Assembly (NCBI RefSeq): GCF_000374465.1
Contig: NZ_KB894529.1
Coordinates: 62,001-126,000 of the forward strand
From: Ahrensia kielensis DSM 5890
GTDB taxonomy: Bacteria; Pseudomonadota; Alphaproteobacteria; Rhizobiales; Rhizobiaceae
DNA: 64,000 bases
Reading direction: 5' to 3'
Below are positions 9,301 to 18,010 of this stretch, in pieces (position 1 is the first letter of the stretch; every line of letters starts with the position of its first letter). The translations under genes and the position numbers were made by a program. The notes under the pieces were generated by a model, which saw only the letters and a list, made by a program, of their open reading frames with translations, was not told the DNA's origin and searched no databases.

Positions 9301-9376
9301 AAGTCCTCCCAAACTTTCATCTGTAATACTCAAGTAACATTGCACAAGAATTTCAGGAATATTGCGAAATGTTGCA
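9301..9376 (-). promoter_or_regulatory. livG promoter/operator segment, copy 1 of a duplicated element
   Basis: This 76-nt stretch aligns without gaps to 19621-19696, with about 57 identities. The best block (9346-9376) matches at 28 of 31 positions. In transcript sense it carries tandem 10-bp repeats TGCAACATTT and CGCAATATTC followed by TGAAATTCTT, then an AT-rich stretch and the livG ribosome binding site GGGAGGAC. It probably contains the promoter and a regulator site, but the regulator is not known. Confidence 0.6.
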
Positions 9377-9460
9377 GTTTAAAAAACTGCTCTACAAACG
9401 AGGTATTTTCCATGTAAGTGTGGCATCTTATGAATGGCATCTCAAAGGAGTTTCAAACAC

Positions 9461-11467
9461 GTGCGCGCTGAGGATTCAAAAAAAGCACGGGATTTGGCGG
9501 CTGAAAACCTTGTCGTTCAACAAGGCATACAACTCATTCAGCAAGCGCTTTCTATTTTTGACAGTGACATGAAATTGTTGGTTTATAATCAACGGTTTCT
9601 GGAAATGTTTGACCTTCCAGAAGAGTTGATTTTCCCTGGACTTTCGTTCTTGGATTTGACTTTATTTTTAGCACGTAGAGGTGAATTCGGTCCCGGCGAT
9701 CCTACCGAATTAGCGCATGACCGTGTGGAGCGCGCAAGCCGATTTGAAGCGCACTACTTCGAACGTTCGCGTCCCAATAATCGCAGAATTTCTGTTGAAG
9801 GACACCCGCTTGAAGATGGTGGCTGGGTTACAATCTATTCCGACATTACGGAGGCTTGGCGCAATGAACAGGTGCTGCGGGCGCGAAGCGACGAACTCTC
9901 CGATAAATTGCTTCGCCGTACAGGACAATTATCCGAGACAAACCGTACATTAGAAGCAACAAACCGTGCATTGTTGAAGGCAAAATCTGAGCTTGAAATT
10001 TCAGAGAATCGTATACGGGCCATAACGCGCGCTGTACCAGCGCATATTGCTTATATTGATACGACCTTCACCTATCAATTTTCCAACAATCGCTTCTCTA
10101 GCGTCATGGGCATTGATCGTCATGACCTTGTTGGCAAAACAATATCTGGGGTATTTCCAAAGCGAATTGCCAATTTAATCATACCGCAGTTGAAAGCCGC
10201 CTTTGCTGGCAAAACTGTGACTTTTAGTTATGAGGTTGAGAACGTAAAAGGCGAGATACAATCTGTGCGCACGACGTTCTCACCGGATTTTGGAAAGTCT
10301 GGCGTGGCACAAGGTGCGTTCGTTCAATCGCTTAATGTTTCCGCTGAAATGGCGGCTACTGAAATTCAATTACGCGCCAAACGACTGGAAACAACCAATC
10401 AGCTGACAAGCGGTATGGCCCATGATTTTTCGAATATTCTCACTGTTATTTTGGGTAATCTTGAACGCCTTGGCAAACATGTCGACGAACCACATAGAGA
10501 GCTTTTGCGTTCGACTGAACAGGCGGCACGGCGCGGAACGCGTATCATCGATAATTTGATGTCCTATGTGTTTAGTCAAAAACTGGATTCAAAAGCCACG
10601 AACATTTCGAGACTGCTTCGTGATCTTATCCGTCTATTTGCCTCTTCTTTGTCTAATTCGATTTCCATACAGCTCGACATTGAGACCGAAGATATAGTCT
10701 TGCAGTTAGATGAGGGTGCCTTCCAAGATGCCCTCCTCAATTTGCTGTTTAATGCGCGCGATGCAATTGAAACGCACGACGGCGAAGGCGTTATCACTGT
10801 CACAGCTAGATTAGAGAGTTCTGCAAATCAGCAAGCTGGTATTTTGATCTCTGTCAGCGATACAGGACAGGGCTTTTCTCAAGATGCTATTTTAAAAGGA
10901 ACCGAACCGTTTTTCACAACCAAACCTCAGGGCAAAGGCACAGGTTTAGGGCTTTCAATGGTTCATGGATTTCTTGAACAATCAGGCGGATGGCTTCAGC
11001 TAAAAAATGGCACAAATGGCGGTGGGCAAGTTGACTTATACATTCCCATAGAGCGCGCGGAGCAATCCAATACTGCGCTTGACCAGCCCCATTTTGAAAC
11101 CGAAGGACACCTCATTCTGATTGTTGATGATGATCCAGAAATGCGCACACTCATTCGTAATTATCTTGGTGATTTGGGATTGCCCTGTCTGGAGGCAGAC
11201 GGGGCAGAAGAAGCGCTGACGCTTGTTAAACAAGTTGCGGAAATTACCGGCGTTATTAGCGATATTATTATGCCGGGCACATTAACAGGTGTCGACTTAG
11301 CCGCTCAATGGAGGCAGTATCACCCAGAGCTGGCAGTCTTACTAATAAGTGGTTTGCCGCGCCAACATAAATTGCTGCAATCCGCACGCGAAAACCACAC
11401 AATACTGCGCAAGCCATTTGATAAAGATGTATTCAAACAAACCCTTATAAACGTTCTCACGAGTTAG
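9461..11467 (+). CDS. Soluble PAS hybrid sensor histidine kinase with receiver domain
   Basis: 668 residues. GTG at 9461 is taken as start because AAAGGAG lies 10 bases upstream; an ATG 27 bases earlier has no such site. No membrane segments are seen, so it should be cytoplasmic. Order of parts: PAS_7-like N-terminus (LLVYNQRFLEMFDLPEEL), coiled coil near 130-185, second PAS (AVPAHIAYIDTTFTYQFSN), HisKA with phospho-acceptor in GMAHDFSNILTVILGN, HATPase (LLNLLFNARDA, SVSDTGQGFS, GKGTGLGLSMVHG), and a C-terminal receiver with DDDPEM, VISDIIMPG and LRKPF. It pairs with the next gene and is divergent from the LIV operon. Confidence 0.87.
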   Translation: MRAEDSKKARDLAAENLVVQQGIQLIQQALSIFDSDMKLLVYNQRFLEMFDLPEELIFPGLSFLDLTLFLARRGEFGPGDPTELAHDRVERASRFEAHYFERSRPNNRRISVEGHPLEDGGWVTIYSDITEAWRNEQVLRARSDELSDKLLRRTGQLSETNRTLEATNRALLKAKSELEISENRIRAITRAVPAHIAYIDTTFTYQFSNNRFSSVMGIDRHDLVGKTISGVFPKRIANLIIPQLKAAFAGKTVTFSYEVENVKGEIQSVRTTFSPDFGKSGVAQGAFVQSLNVSAEMAATEIQLRAKRLETTNQLTSGMAHDFSNILTVILGNLERLGKHVDEPHRELLRSTEQAARRGTRIIDNLMSYVFSQKLDSKATNISRLLRDLIRLFASSLSNSISIQLDIETEDIVLQLDEGAFQDALLNLLFNARDAIETHDGEGVITVTARLESSANQQAGILISVSDTGQGFSQDAILKGTEPFFTTKPQGKGTGLGLSMVHGFLEQSGGWLQLKNGTNGGGQVDLYIPIERAEQSNTALDQPHFETEGHLILIVDDDPEMRTLIRNYLGDLGLPCLEADGAEEALTLVKQVAEITGVISDIIMPGTLTGVDLAAQWRQYHPELAVLLISGLPRQHKLLQSARENHTILRKPFDKDVFKQTLINVLTS

Positions 11468-11481
11468 TTGATGGTTCACGA

Positions 11482-12213
11482 ATGACAAATCCAGCCGAAG
11501 GCAAGATTGCAATCATAGAGGACGATCCAGATATTGCAGCGAACATACAAATCGCTTTGATGGACTATGGTTTCGACTGCAAAATCTTTTCAAGTGCCGC
11601 GCAATTTTATGCCAATATCAATGATATGAAACCGGATTTATGCTTGGTCGATCTTGGCCTGCCAGATCAGAACGGCCTTGATGTAATCAAGAAACTGAAT
11701 GAGAGTGGCAATATTGCGAGCATCATCATATCCGGAAGGCGTGCTTTAACGGATAAAATCGTGGGTCTGGAAATGGGCGCCGATGATTATATTTCCAAGC
11801 CATTTGAGACAGCTGAATTGGTCGCCCGTGTGAGAACTGTTATGCGGCGGGTCAGCAAAACCCGCCATACGAATGATAAGGCCCGCCAACCATCCAAAGC
11901 CAAATTCGATAATTGGACCCTCGATATGGTCAATTACACATTGGCTCATCAAGATGGGACCAGTACACAATTGAGCATGGCCGAAATGGACATTATGAAA
12001 ATGTTTCTTGAGGGAACGAACCGTCTTTTCTCGCGTGCCCAGATTTTAGATAATCTAAAACTTGATCCAGACCAGAATTTTGACCGCTCTATAGATGTGC
12101 GTATTTCGCGTTTGCGAACAAAGCTATGCGAAAGCACGCAAGCACCCAAATTTATTAAAACCGTTTATGGCGGCGGCTATATGTTTGTCGCCAATGTTGA
12201 ATGGGTGACGTGA
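11482..12213 (+). CDS. OmpR/PhoB-type response regulator
   Basis: 243 residues. The receiver domain spans about 8-120, with acidic pocket EDD (14-16), phospho-acceptor Asp57 in CLVDLGLPDQNG, switch serine in IIISGRR and lysine in ISKPFE. The C-terminal winged helix (about 145-238) contains LSMAEMDIMKMFLEG, FSRAQILDNL, RSIDVRISRLRTKL and IKTVYGGGYMFVA. It starts 14 bases after the hybrid kinase and is probably its partner. Its stop lies 2 bases from the stop of the convergent Nudix gene, leaving no room for a terminator between them. Confidence 0.88.
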   Translation: MTNPAEGKIAIIEDDPDIAANIQIALMDYGFDCKIFSSAAQFYANINDMKPDLCLVDLGLPDQNGLDVIKKLNESGNIASIIISGRRALTDKIVGLEMGADDYISKPFETAELVARVRTVMRRVSKTRHTNDKARQPSKAKFDNWTLDMVNYTLAHQDGTSTQLSMAEMDIMKMFLEGTNRLFSRAQILDNLKLDPDQNFDRSIDVRISRLRTKLCESTQAPKFIKTVYGGGYMFVANVEWVT

Positions 12214-12215
12214 TT

Positions 12216-12956
12216 TTAATGAGCGCTTCGGCCCGGCACTTCGATAGTGGTTTTTCCGTCTTTTTTGGTAATGACCGGTTCGACAGGCTCAACTGTTTCC
12301 CGCACCAGACCTCTTATGGCTTCATCAACTGAACCGTACTCAGCCAATTCTTTTAGCGTCCAATAAGTTGGTGGCAGTAACAGGCATTCGCTGCGTTCAC
12401 TCATCGACAGTGCTTGCTTTGGACTAAACCAACTTGCCGAAACTGCTTCATAATTATCGGGAGCAGGAACTTGATATTCTGGCATTCTAGCCAGAAAGAA
12501 ATAGGTATCAAAACGCTTTGGCATCACCCTTGGTGTTACCCACCGAGAGATCAAATGCAGAGCATCAAAATCAAATGTAAGCCCAGTTTCAATTCCGAAC
12601 TCATCAATATTAGCGGAATGCTCAACAAGCTGTTTGCGCCATACGGAAAGCTCTGCCACGTCCTGCGCGGTTAATTGCTGGCTATCGCGCTTGGCAAGCA
12701 GAACACCAACCTCTTCAAATGTTTCGCGTATTGCGGCTGTTTTGAATCTACCAAGCGGATCATTTGGTAGCAATGCCATATCACCGCTAGAAACCTTACC
12801 GCCTGGAAAGACCAAAGCGTTGGGCTGAAAGTCCATCGTCGCTGCGCGGACAGTCATATAGACTTCCACCCCATCGACACCATCTCGCAGCAACACAATT
12901 GTTGCCGCATCAATAGGCGTTACAATGTCTCTTACAGCTTCTGCTTTAACATCCAT
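12216..12956 (-). CDS. Nudix hydrolase with interrupted Nudix box (NUDT19-like)
   Basis: About 246 residues from the ATG at 12956, 4 bases after the thiolase stop; an upstream in-frame TTG at 13001 would overlap the thiolase. The Nudix helix is plain in AAIRETFEEVGVLLA, but the preceding glycines (FPGGKVSSGD) are separated from it by more residues than the standard GX5E spacing. Interrupted boxes of this kind occur in the NUDT19 group, which hydrolyses CoA and acyl-CoA diphosphates. Its place at the end of a CoA-thioester catabolic operon agrees. The substrate remains an inference. Confidence 0.75.
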   Translation of the reverse strand: MDVKAEAVRDIVTPIDAATIVLLRDGVDGVEVYMTVRAATMDFQPNALVFPGGKVSSGDMALLPNDPLGRFKTAAIRETFEEVGVLLAKRDSQQLTAQDVAELSVWRKQLVEHSANIDEFGIETGLTFDFDALHLISRWVTPRVMPKRFDTYFFLARMPEYQVPAPDNYEAVSASWFSPKQALSMSERSECLLLPPTYWTLKELAEYGSVDEAIRGLVRETVEPVEPVITKKDGKTTIEVPGRSAH

Positions 12957-12960
12957 TGAT

Positions 12961-14136
12961 TTAGCGTTCGATGGCGATGGACATTCCCTCACCGCCGCCA
13001 ATGCAAATGGATGCGATACCGCGCTTTAGACCTCGGTCTTCCAGCGCGTTCAAAAGTGTAACGATAATGCGTGCGCCCGATGCACCAATTGGATGTCCAA
13101 GTGCACAGGCACCACCGTTCACATTCATCTTTTCATGCGCGATAGAAAAGTGCTGCATGAACACCATAGGCACAACAGCAAAGGCTTCGTTAACCTCCCA
13201 CAGATCAACATCCTCAACAGACCATCCGATTTTTTTCAGCAAGTTTTCCGTTGCGCCAATAGGTGCCGTGGTAAACCATTGCGGTTCGCGTGCATGGGAA
13301 GCATGGCCGATAATTCGTGCGCGCGCAGTAAGGCCTTGCGTCTTTGCTTCTTCTGCGCTTGTTAAAACAATCGCAGCTGCCCCATCAGAAATTGACGATG
13401 CATTTGCTGCCGTAACCGTACCGTCTTTATCAAAAGCAGGTTTTAACTGACGAATTTTTTCTGGCCGTGCTTTTTGTGGTTGCTCGTCGTCAATATATTC
13501 TATTTCGCCACTGCGAGATTTAACAACAACCTTCGCGATCTCTCGCGTAAATTTACCTGAAGTCTGTGCCTCTTGCGCACGGCTTAAAGATGCCAGTGCA
13601 TAATCATCCTGTGCTTCACGCGTCAGTTGATATTTGGAGGCGCACATCTCGGCAAACTTGCCCATCAGCGCCCCTTTTTCATAGGCATCCTCCAACCCAT
13701 CAAAAAACATATGATCGATAAGCTGGGTATGACCGAGCCGCGCACCATTGCGACTGTTCAAGGATAGATATGGTGCTCTGGTCATGCTTTCCATACCGCC
13801 AGCCACGATAGTTTTCGCTGTGCCTGCAGCGATTTGATCGCAGCCCAAGGCAACAGCCTTCATGCCTGAACCACATACTTTGCTAATCGCTGTACATGGT
13901 ACATCAAGCGGAATATTTGCAGCGATGCTTGCTTGGCGTGCCGGTGCCTGACCGACGCCAGCAGGCAAAACAATGCCCATCAAAACCTCATCAATATGGC
14001 TGGCAGAAAGTTTGCTTTCTTCCAGTGCAGCAGCAATAGCAATGCCGCCAAGTTCAGGCGCGCTCACGGTTCCAAGAGCACCTTGAAATCCGCCCATTGG
14101 TGTGCGCTTTGCGCCCGCGATAACAACATCGGCCAT
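12961..14136 (-). CDS. Acetyl-CoA acetyltransferase (thiolase)
   Basis: 391 residues, standard biosynthetic/degradative thiolase length. The nucleophile is Cys88 in SKVCGSGMKAV. His348 lies in CALGHPIGASGAR and the second catalytic cysteine, Cys378, in SICIGGGEGMSIA. The enzyme interconverts two acetyl-CoA and acetoacetyl-CoA; here it probably ends leucine/ketone-body or fatty-acid breakdown. The enoyl-CoA hydratase stop is 9 bases upstream of its ATG, and the Nudix gene follows after 4 bases. Sequence does not separate an AtoB from a PhaA role. Confidence 0.9.
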   Translation of the reverse strand: MADVVIAGAKRTPMGGFQGALGTVSAPELGGIAIAAALEESKLSASHIDEVLMGIVLPAGVGQAPARQASIAANIPLDVPCTAISKVCGSGMKAVALGCDQIAAGTAKTIVAGGMESMTRAPYLSLNSRNGARLGHTQLIDHMFFDGLEDAYEKGALMGKFAEMCASKYQLTREAQDDYALASLSRAQEAQTSGKFTREIAKVVVKSRSGEIEYIDDEQPQKARPEKIRQLKPAFDKDGTVTAANASSISDGAAAIVLTSAEEAKTQGLTARARIIGHASHAREPQWFTTAPIGATENLLKKIGWSVEDVDLWEVNEAFAVVPMVFMQHFSIAHEKMNVNGGACALGHPIGASGARIIVTLLNALEDRGLKRGIASICIGGGEGMSIAIER

Positions 14137-14145
14137 TGTGATTTC

Positions 14146-14916
14146 CTATCGTCCTTTAAACGCAGCTTTACGCTTTTCAGTAAAAGCTACCATGCCTTCG
14201 GATTGATCTTCTGTTGCAAACAATGAATGGAACACGCGCCGTTCAAAGAGAATGCCTTCTTGCAGGGAGGTTTCCAGCGCACGCTCCACACTCTCACGCG
14301 CTAGCAATGTAGATGCCTTACCAAAACCTGCGATTGTTTCAGCTATTTTGAGCGTCTCAGATACAAGCGTGTCATCGGGGAAAATACGTGCCACAAGATT
14401 GGCTTCCAAGGCTTCGGCAGCGTTCATCATCTTGCCGGTCAAAATCATATCCATGGATTTGACCTTGCCAACCAGCTTGGTCAAACGTTGCGACCCACCC
14501 ATACCTGGAATGACGCCGAGTTTAATTTCAGGCTGACCAAATTTTGCGCTTTCACTGCAATAAATAATATCGCACATCATCGCCAATTCGCAGCCACCAC
14601 CAAGTGCAAAGCCGGAAACTGCGGCAATTTTAGGCGTACGCAGCTTTGCAAAAGCATCCCATCCGGCAAAGAAATCCTCATGGAATACATCCATGTAATC
14701 CTTGTCAGACATTTCTTTAATATCGGCACCAGCGGCAAATGCTTTTGGTGATCCCGTTATAACAAAGCATCCGACATTTGGATCGCGGTCATACGGTTTT
14801 AGCTCCGTTGAAAGCTCATTCATCACTTGGCTGTTCAAAGCATTGAGTGCTTCTGGCCGATTAAGCGTGACGAGAACAACACGTCCTGTTTGTTCAATTT
14901 TGATGAGTTCAGGCAT
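14146..14916 (-). CDS. Enoyl-CoA hydratase (crotonase family)
   Basis: 256 residues. The start at 14916 is chosen for its GAGGAGAT site and the family N-terminus [21 protein letters not shown]. The oxyanion region [11 protein letters not shown], the first catalytic glutamate in [11 protein letters not shown] and the second in [13 protein letters not shown] are present, so true hydratase activity is expected. It overlaps the end of mmsB by 8 bases. In this operon it would hydrate methacrylyl-CoA (valine) or other short enoyl-CoAs. Confidence 0.88.
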   Translation of the reverse strand: MPELIKIEQTGRVVLVTLNRPEALNALNSQVMNELSTELKPYDRDPNVGCFVITGSPKAFAAGADIKEMSDKDYMDVFHEDFFAGWDAFAKLRTPKIAAVSGFALGGGCELAMMCDIIYCSESAKFGQPEIKLGVIPGMGGSQRLTKLVGKVKSMDMILTGKMMNAAEALEANLVARIFPDDTLVSETLKIAETIAGFGKASTLLARESVERALETSLQEGILFERRVFHSLFATEDQSEGMVAFTEKRKAAFKGR

Positions 14917-15790
14917 CGAAATCTCCTCGTCCAGCTGATTTGAAATGTTCGAGCGCTGCAGAGAAATCTCGCCCACGGCCGTTTGCATCAACAAATTTTT
15001 GATAAAAGCCAGCTGCCCGTGCGCCCATTGGCGTGTCCGCATTCACAAGCTCTGCAGCTGATTGAGACAGCAACAAATCTTTAAGCATCAGCTCGGCAGC
15101 AAAGCCCGGTTTGTAATCATTATCCGCAGGGCTTTGAGGCCCGACACCCGGCTCTGGACAATAAGTATTGACTGACCAACATGAGCCTGAAGATGTCGAT
15201 ACAACATCAAATAATTTTTGAGGGTCAAGCGATAGTTTTTCGCCAAGAGCAAACGCTTCACAAACACCGATCATCGAGATGCCAAGGATCATATTGTTAC
15301 ATATTTTTGCCGCTTGCCCTGCACCGCCCTCACCGCAATGGACAATTTTTCCGCCCATTATATCAAGCAGTGGTTTTGCCATATCAAATGCGTTCTGACT
15401 GCCACCAGCCATGAAGGTCAAACTGCCAGCTTGCGCACCACCGACACCGCCCGACACGGGCGCATCGACGCTCAATACGTTTTTAGAAGAACAAGCGACA
15501 TGCACAGCGCGCGCACTTTCAATATCAATTGTTGAACAATCAATCAGCACGCTCGATGCTGACATGAGCTCAAGCGCTTCGTTGCAAACATTTCTAACGA
15601 TCTGCCCATTTGGCAGCATCGTTATAACGCAATCCATATCGGTAACGGCCTCATTGATGGATTGAACCTGCTTTACACCTTCTGCCGTTGCACCTGCTGC
15701 ATCCAGACCAAAAACTTCATGTCCTGCCTTGGCGAGTTTGGTCGCCATGGGCGCGCCCATATTTCCAAGGCCAATAAAACCAATACGCAT
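14909..15790 (-). CDS. mmsB: 3-hydroxyisobutyrate dehydrogenase
   Basis: 293-residue NAD-dependent dehydrogenase that oxidises 3-hydroxyisobutyrate to methylmalonate semialdehyde in valine breakdown. The Rossmann motif is [13 protein letters not shown], the substrate loop [11 protein letters not shown], and the catalytic lysine lies in [13 protein letters not shown]. The ATG at 15790 is preferred to one at 15796 because of its spacing to GGAGGAA. It follows the hydrolase that makes its substrate by 14 bases. Confidence 0.9.
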   Translation of the reverse strand: MRIGFIGLGNMGAPMATKLAKAGHEVFGLDAAGATAEGVKQVQSINEAVTDMDCVITMLPNGQIVRNVCNEALELMSASSVLIDCSTIDIESARAVHVACSSKNVLSVDAPVSGGVGGAQAGSLTFMAGGSQNAFDMAKPLLDIMGGKIVHCGEGGAGQAAKICNNMILGISMIGVCEAFALGEKLSLDPQKLFDVVSTSSGSCWSVNTYCPEPGVGPQSPADNDYKPGFAAELMLKDLLLSQSAAELVNADTPMGARAAGFYQKFVDANGRGRDFSAALEHFKSAGRGDFDA

Positions 15791-15804
15791 AATCATTTCC
15801 TCCG

Positions 15805-16836
15805 TTAAAGCTTCAAAACGCCGCCTTCGGGCGCTCGAAGCATCGTGTGAACTTGTGCTATCGTGACGTCATTGATTGAAGCATGACGCCATTGTGGATT
15901 GCGGTCCTTGTCAATGACAGCGGCCCTAACTCCTTCGAGGAAATCACCGTACTGCATGGCGCGTGAGACAAAGCAGAACTCACGTTTAAGCGCTTCTTCA
16001 ATCCCCGGCGTGTCACGCGCTTGGCGCACAAGCTCAAATGTTACTTGGCACGATAAAGGTGAACCGCGTTCAATCTTTTCAACGGCATCTATTGCCCACT
16101 CAGATTGAGAAAGCTTTAGATCGCTCATCACATCTTCAATCCGCCCGCGTGAGAACACTTTACTGATTTCAGCTTGAATCGTTGATAATTCAGATTTTGA
16201 GGGCTTTTTGAACAGGCCTTCAATATCATCAAGATTACCGCTCTCGCAGAGCGTTCTTTTAATTTCGGCCAATGTATCGTTTGGTGCAAATTTATCTGCA
16301 AAACCACAGTAAATGGCATCTGCGCTATTCATGTGATAACCAGTTAGACCAAGATATTCACCAAGATAACCTGGCGCATGGGTCAATAGCGATGTTGTGC
16401 CCACATCCGGCACCAAGCCGATTGCACATTCTGGCAGTGCAATTTTTGTCTTTTCCGTCACGACACGGTTCGAGCAATGCGCAGATATGCCAACACCGCC
16501 GCCCATCACGATGCCATTCATAAATGCGATAATCGGTTTTGGATAACGGCTCATAAAGGCATTGAGACGGTATTCATCACGCCAGTATTTCTGGCCGCTG
16601 AAATAGTCCTGCTTCATACCTTGATTGTAAAGGTCAACGATATCGCCGCCCGCACAGAAAGCCGTTTCGCTTTCAGCGTCAATCATAACGCATTTTACTG
16701 TGTCGTCTTCGAGCCAGCTTTTCAAAGCAGTTTCGATTTTCAACACCATATCATGCGATAGTGCGTTGAGAGATTTTGGACGTGTTAGTGTAATATGACC
16801 AACTGGCCCTTTTTTGCGTATGGAAATATCGGACAC
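15805..16836 (-). CDS. 3-hydroxyisobutyryl-CoA hydrolase
   Basis: 343-residue crotonase-fold protein of the ECH_2/HIBCH type, longer than ordinary hydratases. Key blocks are LTRPKSLNALSHDMV, FCAGGDIVDLYNQG, GIVMGGGVGISAHC and LPECAIGLVPDVGTTSLL, the last carrying the catalytic acidic residues of the hydrolase. It releases 3-hydroxyisobutyrate from its CoA ester, the unusual hydrolytic step of valine breakdown. Its start is the base right after the dehydrogenase stop, and mmsB follows. Confidence 0.88.
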   Translation of the reverse strand: MSDISIRKKGPVGHITLTRPKSLNALSHDMVLKIETALKSWLEDDTVKCVMIDAESETAFCAGGDIVDLYNQGMKQDYFSGQKYWRDEYRLNAFMSRYPKPIIAFMNGIVMGGGVGISAHCSNRVVTEKTKIALPECAIGLVPDVGTTSLLTHAPGYLGEYLGLTGYHMNSADAIYCGFADKFAPNDTLAEIKRTLCESGNLDDIEGLFKKPSKSELSTIQAEISKVFSRGRIEDVMSDLKLSQSEWAIDAVEKIERGSPLSCQVTFELVRQARDTPGIEEALKREFCFVSRAMQYGDFLEGVRAAVIDKDRNPQWRHASINDVTIAQVHTMLRAPEGGVLKL

Positions 16837-17982
16837 TTATCTATTCTCTGCCATTAATGCGCGTGCAGTGATCATGGACATGATCTCATTGGTTCCCTCA
16901 AGGATTTTATGAACACGAAGATCACGCACGATTTTCTCAATGCCGTAATCTTCCAAATAACCGTAACCGCCATGGATTTGCAGCGCGTCATTGGCAACAT
17001 CAAAAGCAATGTCAGTAACAAAGCGTTTTGCCATAGCGCAAAATTTGGTTGCATCATGCGTTTTATTGTCTAGCTTCGATGCTGCTTTGAACAATAAAGC
17101 ACGCGCCGCCTGCATGCGCATTTCCATATCAGCCAAGCGGAATTGCAAAGATTGAAATTGATCAATCGTTTTGCCAAATGCTTTGCGTTCAGCTGCATAG
17201 GCTACAGATTTATCAAGCGCTGTTTGTGCACCGCCAAGCGCAGCAGCTGCAATATTCAAACGTCCGCCATCAAGACCAGACATCGCATAGCTGAAACCTT
17301 TGCCCTCATTGCCAAGTAAATTAGCGGCTGGAATGGCACAATCGTCAAATTGTACCTGCGTAGTGGGCTGCGCTTTCCAGCCCATCTTTTTCTCAAACGC
17401 TCCGAAGCTTAAACCTTCGGTCCCCGCTTCAACAAGCACCGTAGAAATGCCTTTGGGGCCATCTTCTCCCGTGCGGCACATAACAACATAAAGGTCTGAA
17501 TAGTTGCCGCCTGAAATGAACGCCTTTGTGCCGTTCAAAACATACTGCTCACCTTTTAGCTCAGCTTTTGTTCGAAGTGCTGCAGCATCCGAGCCTGATC
17601 CCGGTTCAGTGAGACAATAGGATGCAACCTTGTCAAAGCTACACAATTGCGGCAGCCAGTTTGTCTTCATTTCATCCGAACCATATTGGTCGATCATCCA
17701 TGCACACATATTGTGGATGGAAATGAATGCAGCAACGGCCGGGCAGGCCATCGAGAGTGCTTCAAAAACCAACACGGCATCTAGCCGCGTTAAGCCAGAA
17801 CCGCCATGTTCTTCAGACACGTAAATGCCAGCTAAACCCAACTCGCCAACCTGTTTTAACAGTGATCGAGGAATTGTGCCCTCATGCTCCCATTGAGACG
17901 CATAAGGCGCAATATGTTCTTCGCCAAAGGCTTTCGCCATGTCAAAAATTGCTTGTTGTTCTTCAGTGAACTCAAAGTTCAT
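16837..17982 (-). CDS. Isobutyryl-CoA dehydrogenase (acyl-CoA dehydrogenase)
   Basis: 381-residue flavin acyl-CoA dehydrogenase. Family signatures ASYCLTEPGSGSDAAALRT and QIHGGYGYLEDYGIEKIVRD are intact, and the C-terminal HKILEGTNEIMSMI holds the expected catalytic glutamate. Isobutyryl-CoA specificity is inferred from its position between mmsA and the HIBYL-CoA hydrolase, the usual valine-operon order. It begins 28 bases after the mmsA stop. Confidence 0.85.
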   Translation of the reverse strand: MNFEFTEEQQAIFDMAKAFGEEHIAPYASQWEHEGTIPRSLLKQVGELGLAGIYVSEEHGGSGLTRLDAVLVFEALSMACPAVAAFISIHNMCAWMIDQYGSDEMKTNWLPQLCSFDKVASYCLTEPGSGSDAAALRTKAELKGEQYVLNGTKAFISGGNYSDLYVVMCRTGEDGPKGISTVLVEAGTEGLSFGAFEKKMGWKAQPTTQVQFDDCAIPAANLLGNEGKGFSYAMSGLDGGRLNIAAAALGGAQTALDKSVAYAAERKAFGKTIDQFQSLQFRLADMEMRMQAARALLFKAASKLDNKTHDATKFCAMAKRFVTDIAFDVANDALQIHGGYGYLEDYGIEKIVRDLRVHKILEGTNEIMSMITARALMAENR

Positions 17983-18010
17983 GCCACAGCTCCAGCATTT
18001 GTTAGTCTGT

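Noticed and set aside
12957-13001. Longer Nudix protein starting at a TTG inside the thiolase gene
   Set aside because: The ATG at 12956 gives a normal gene junction, and the extra 15 residues show no conservation pattern.
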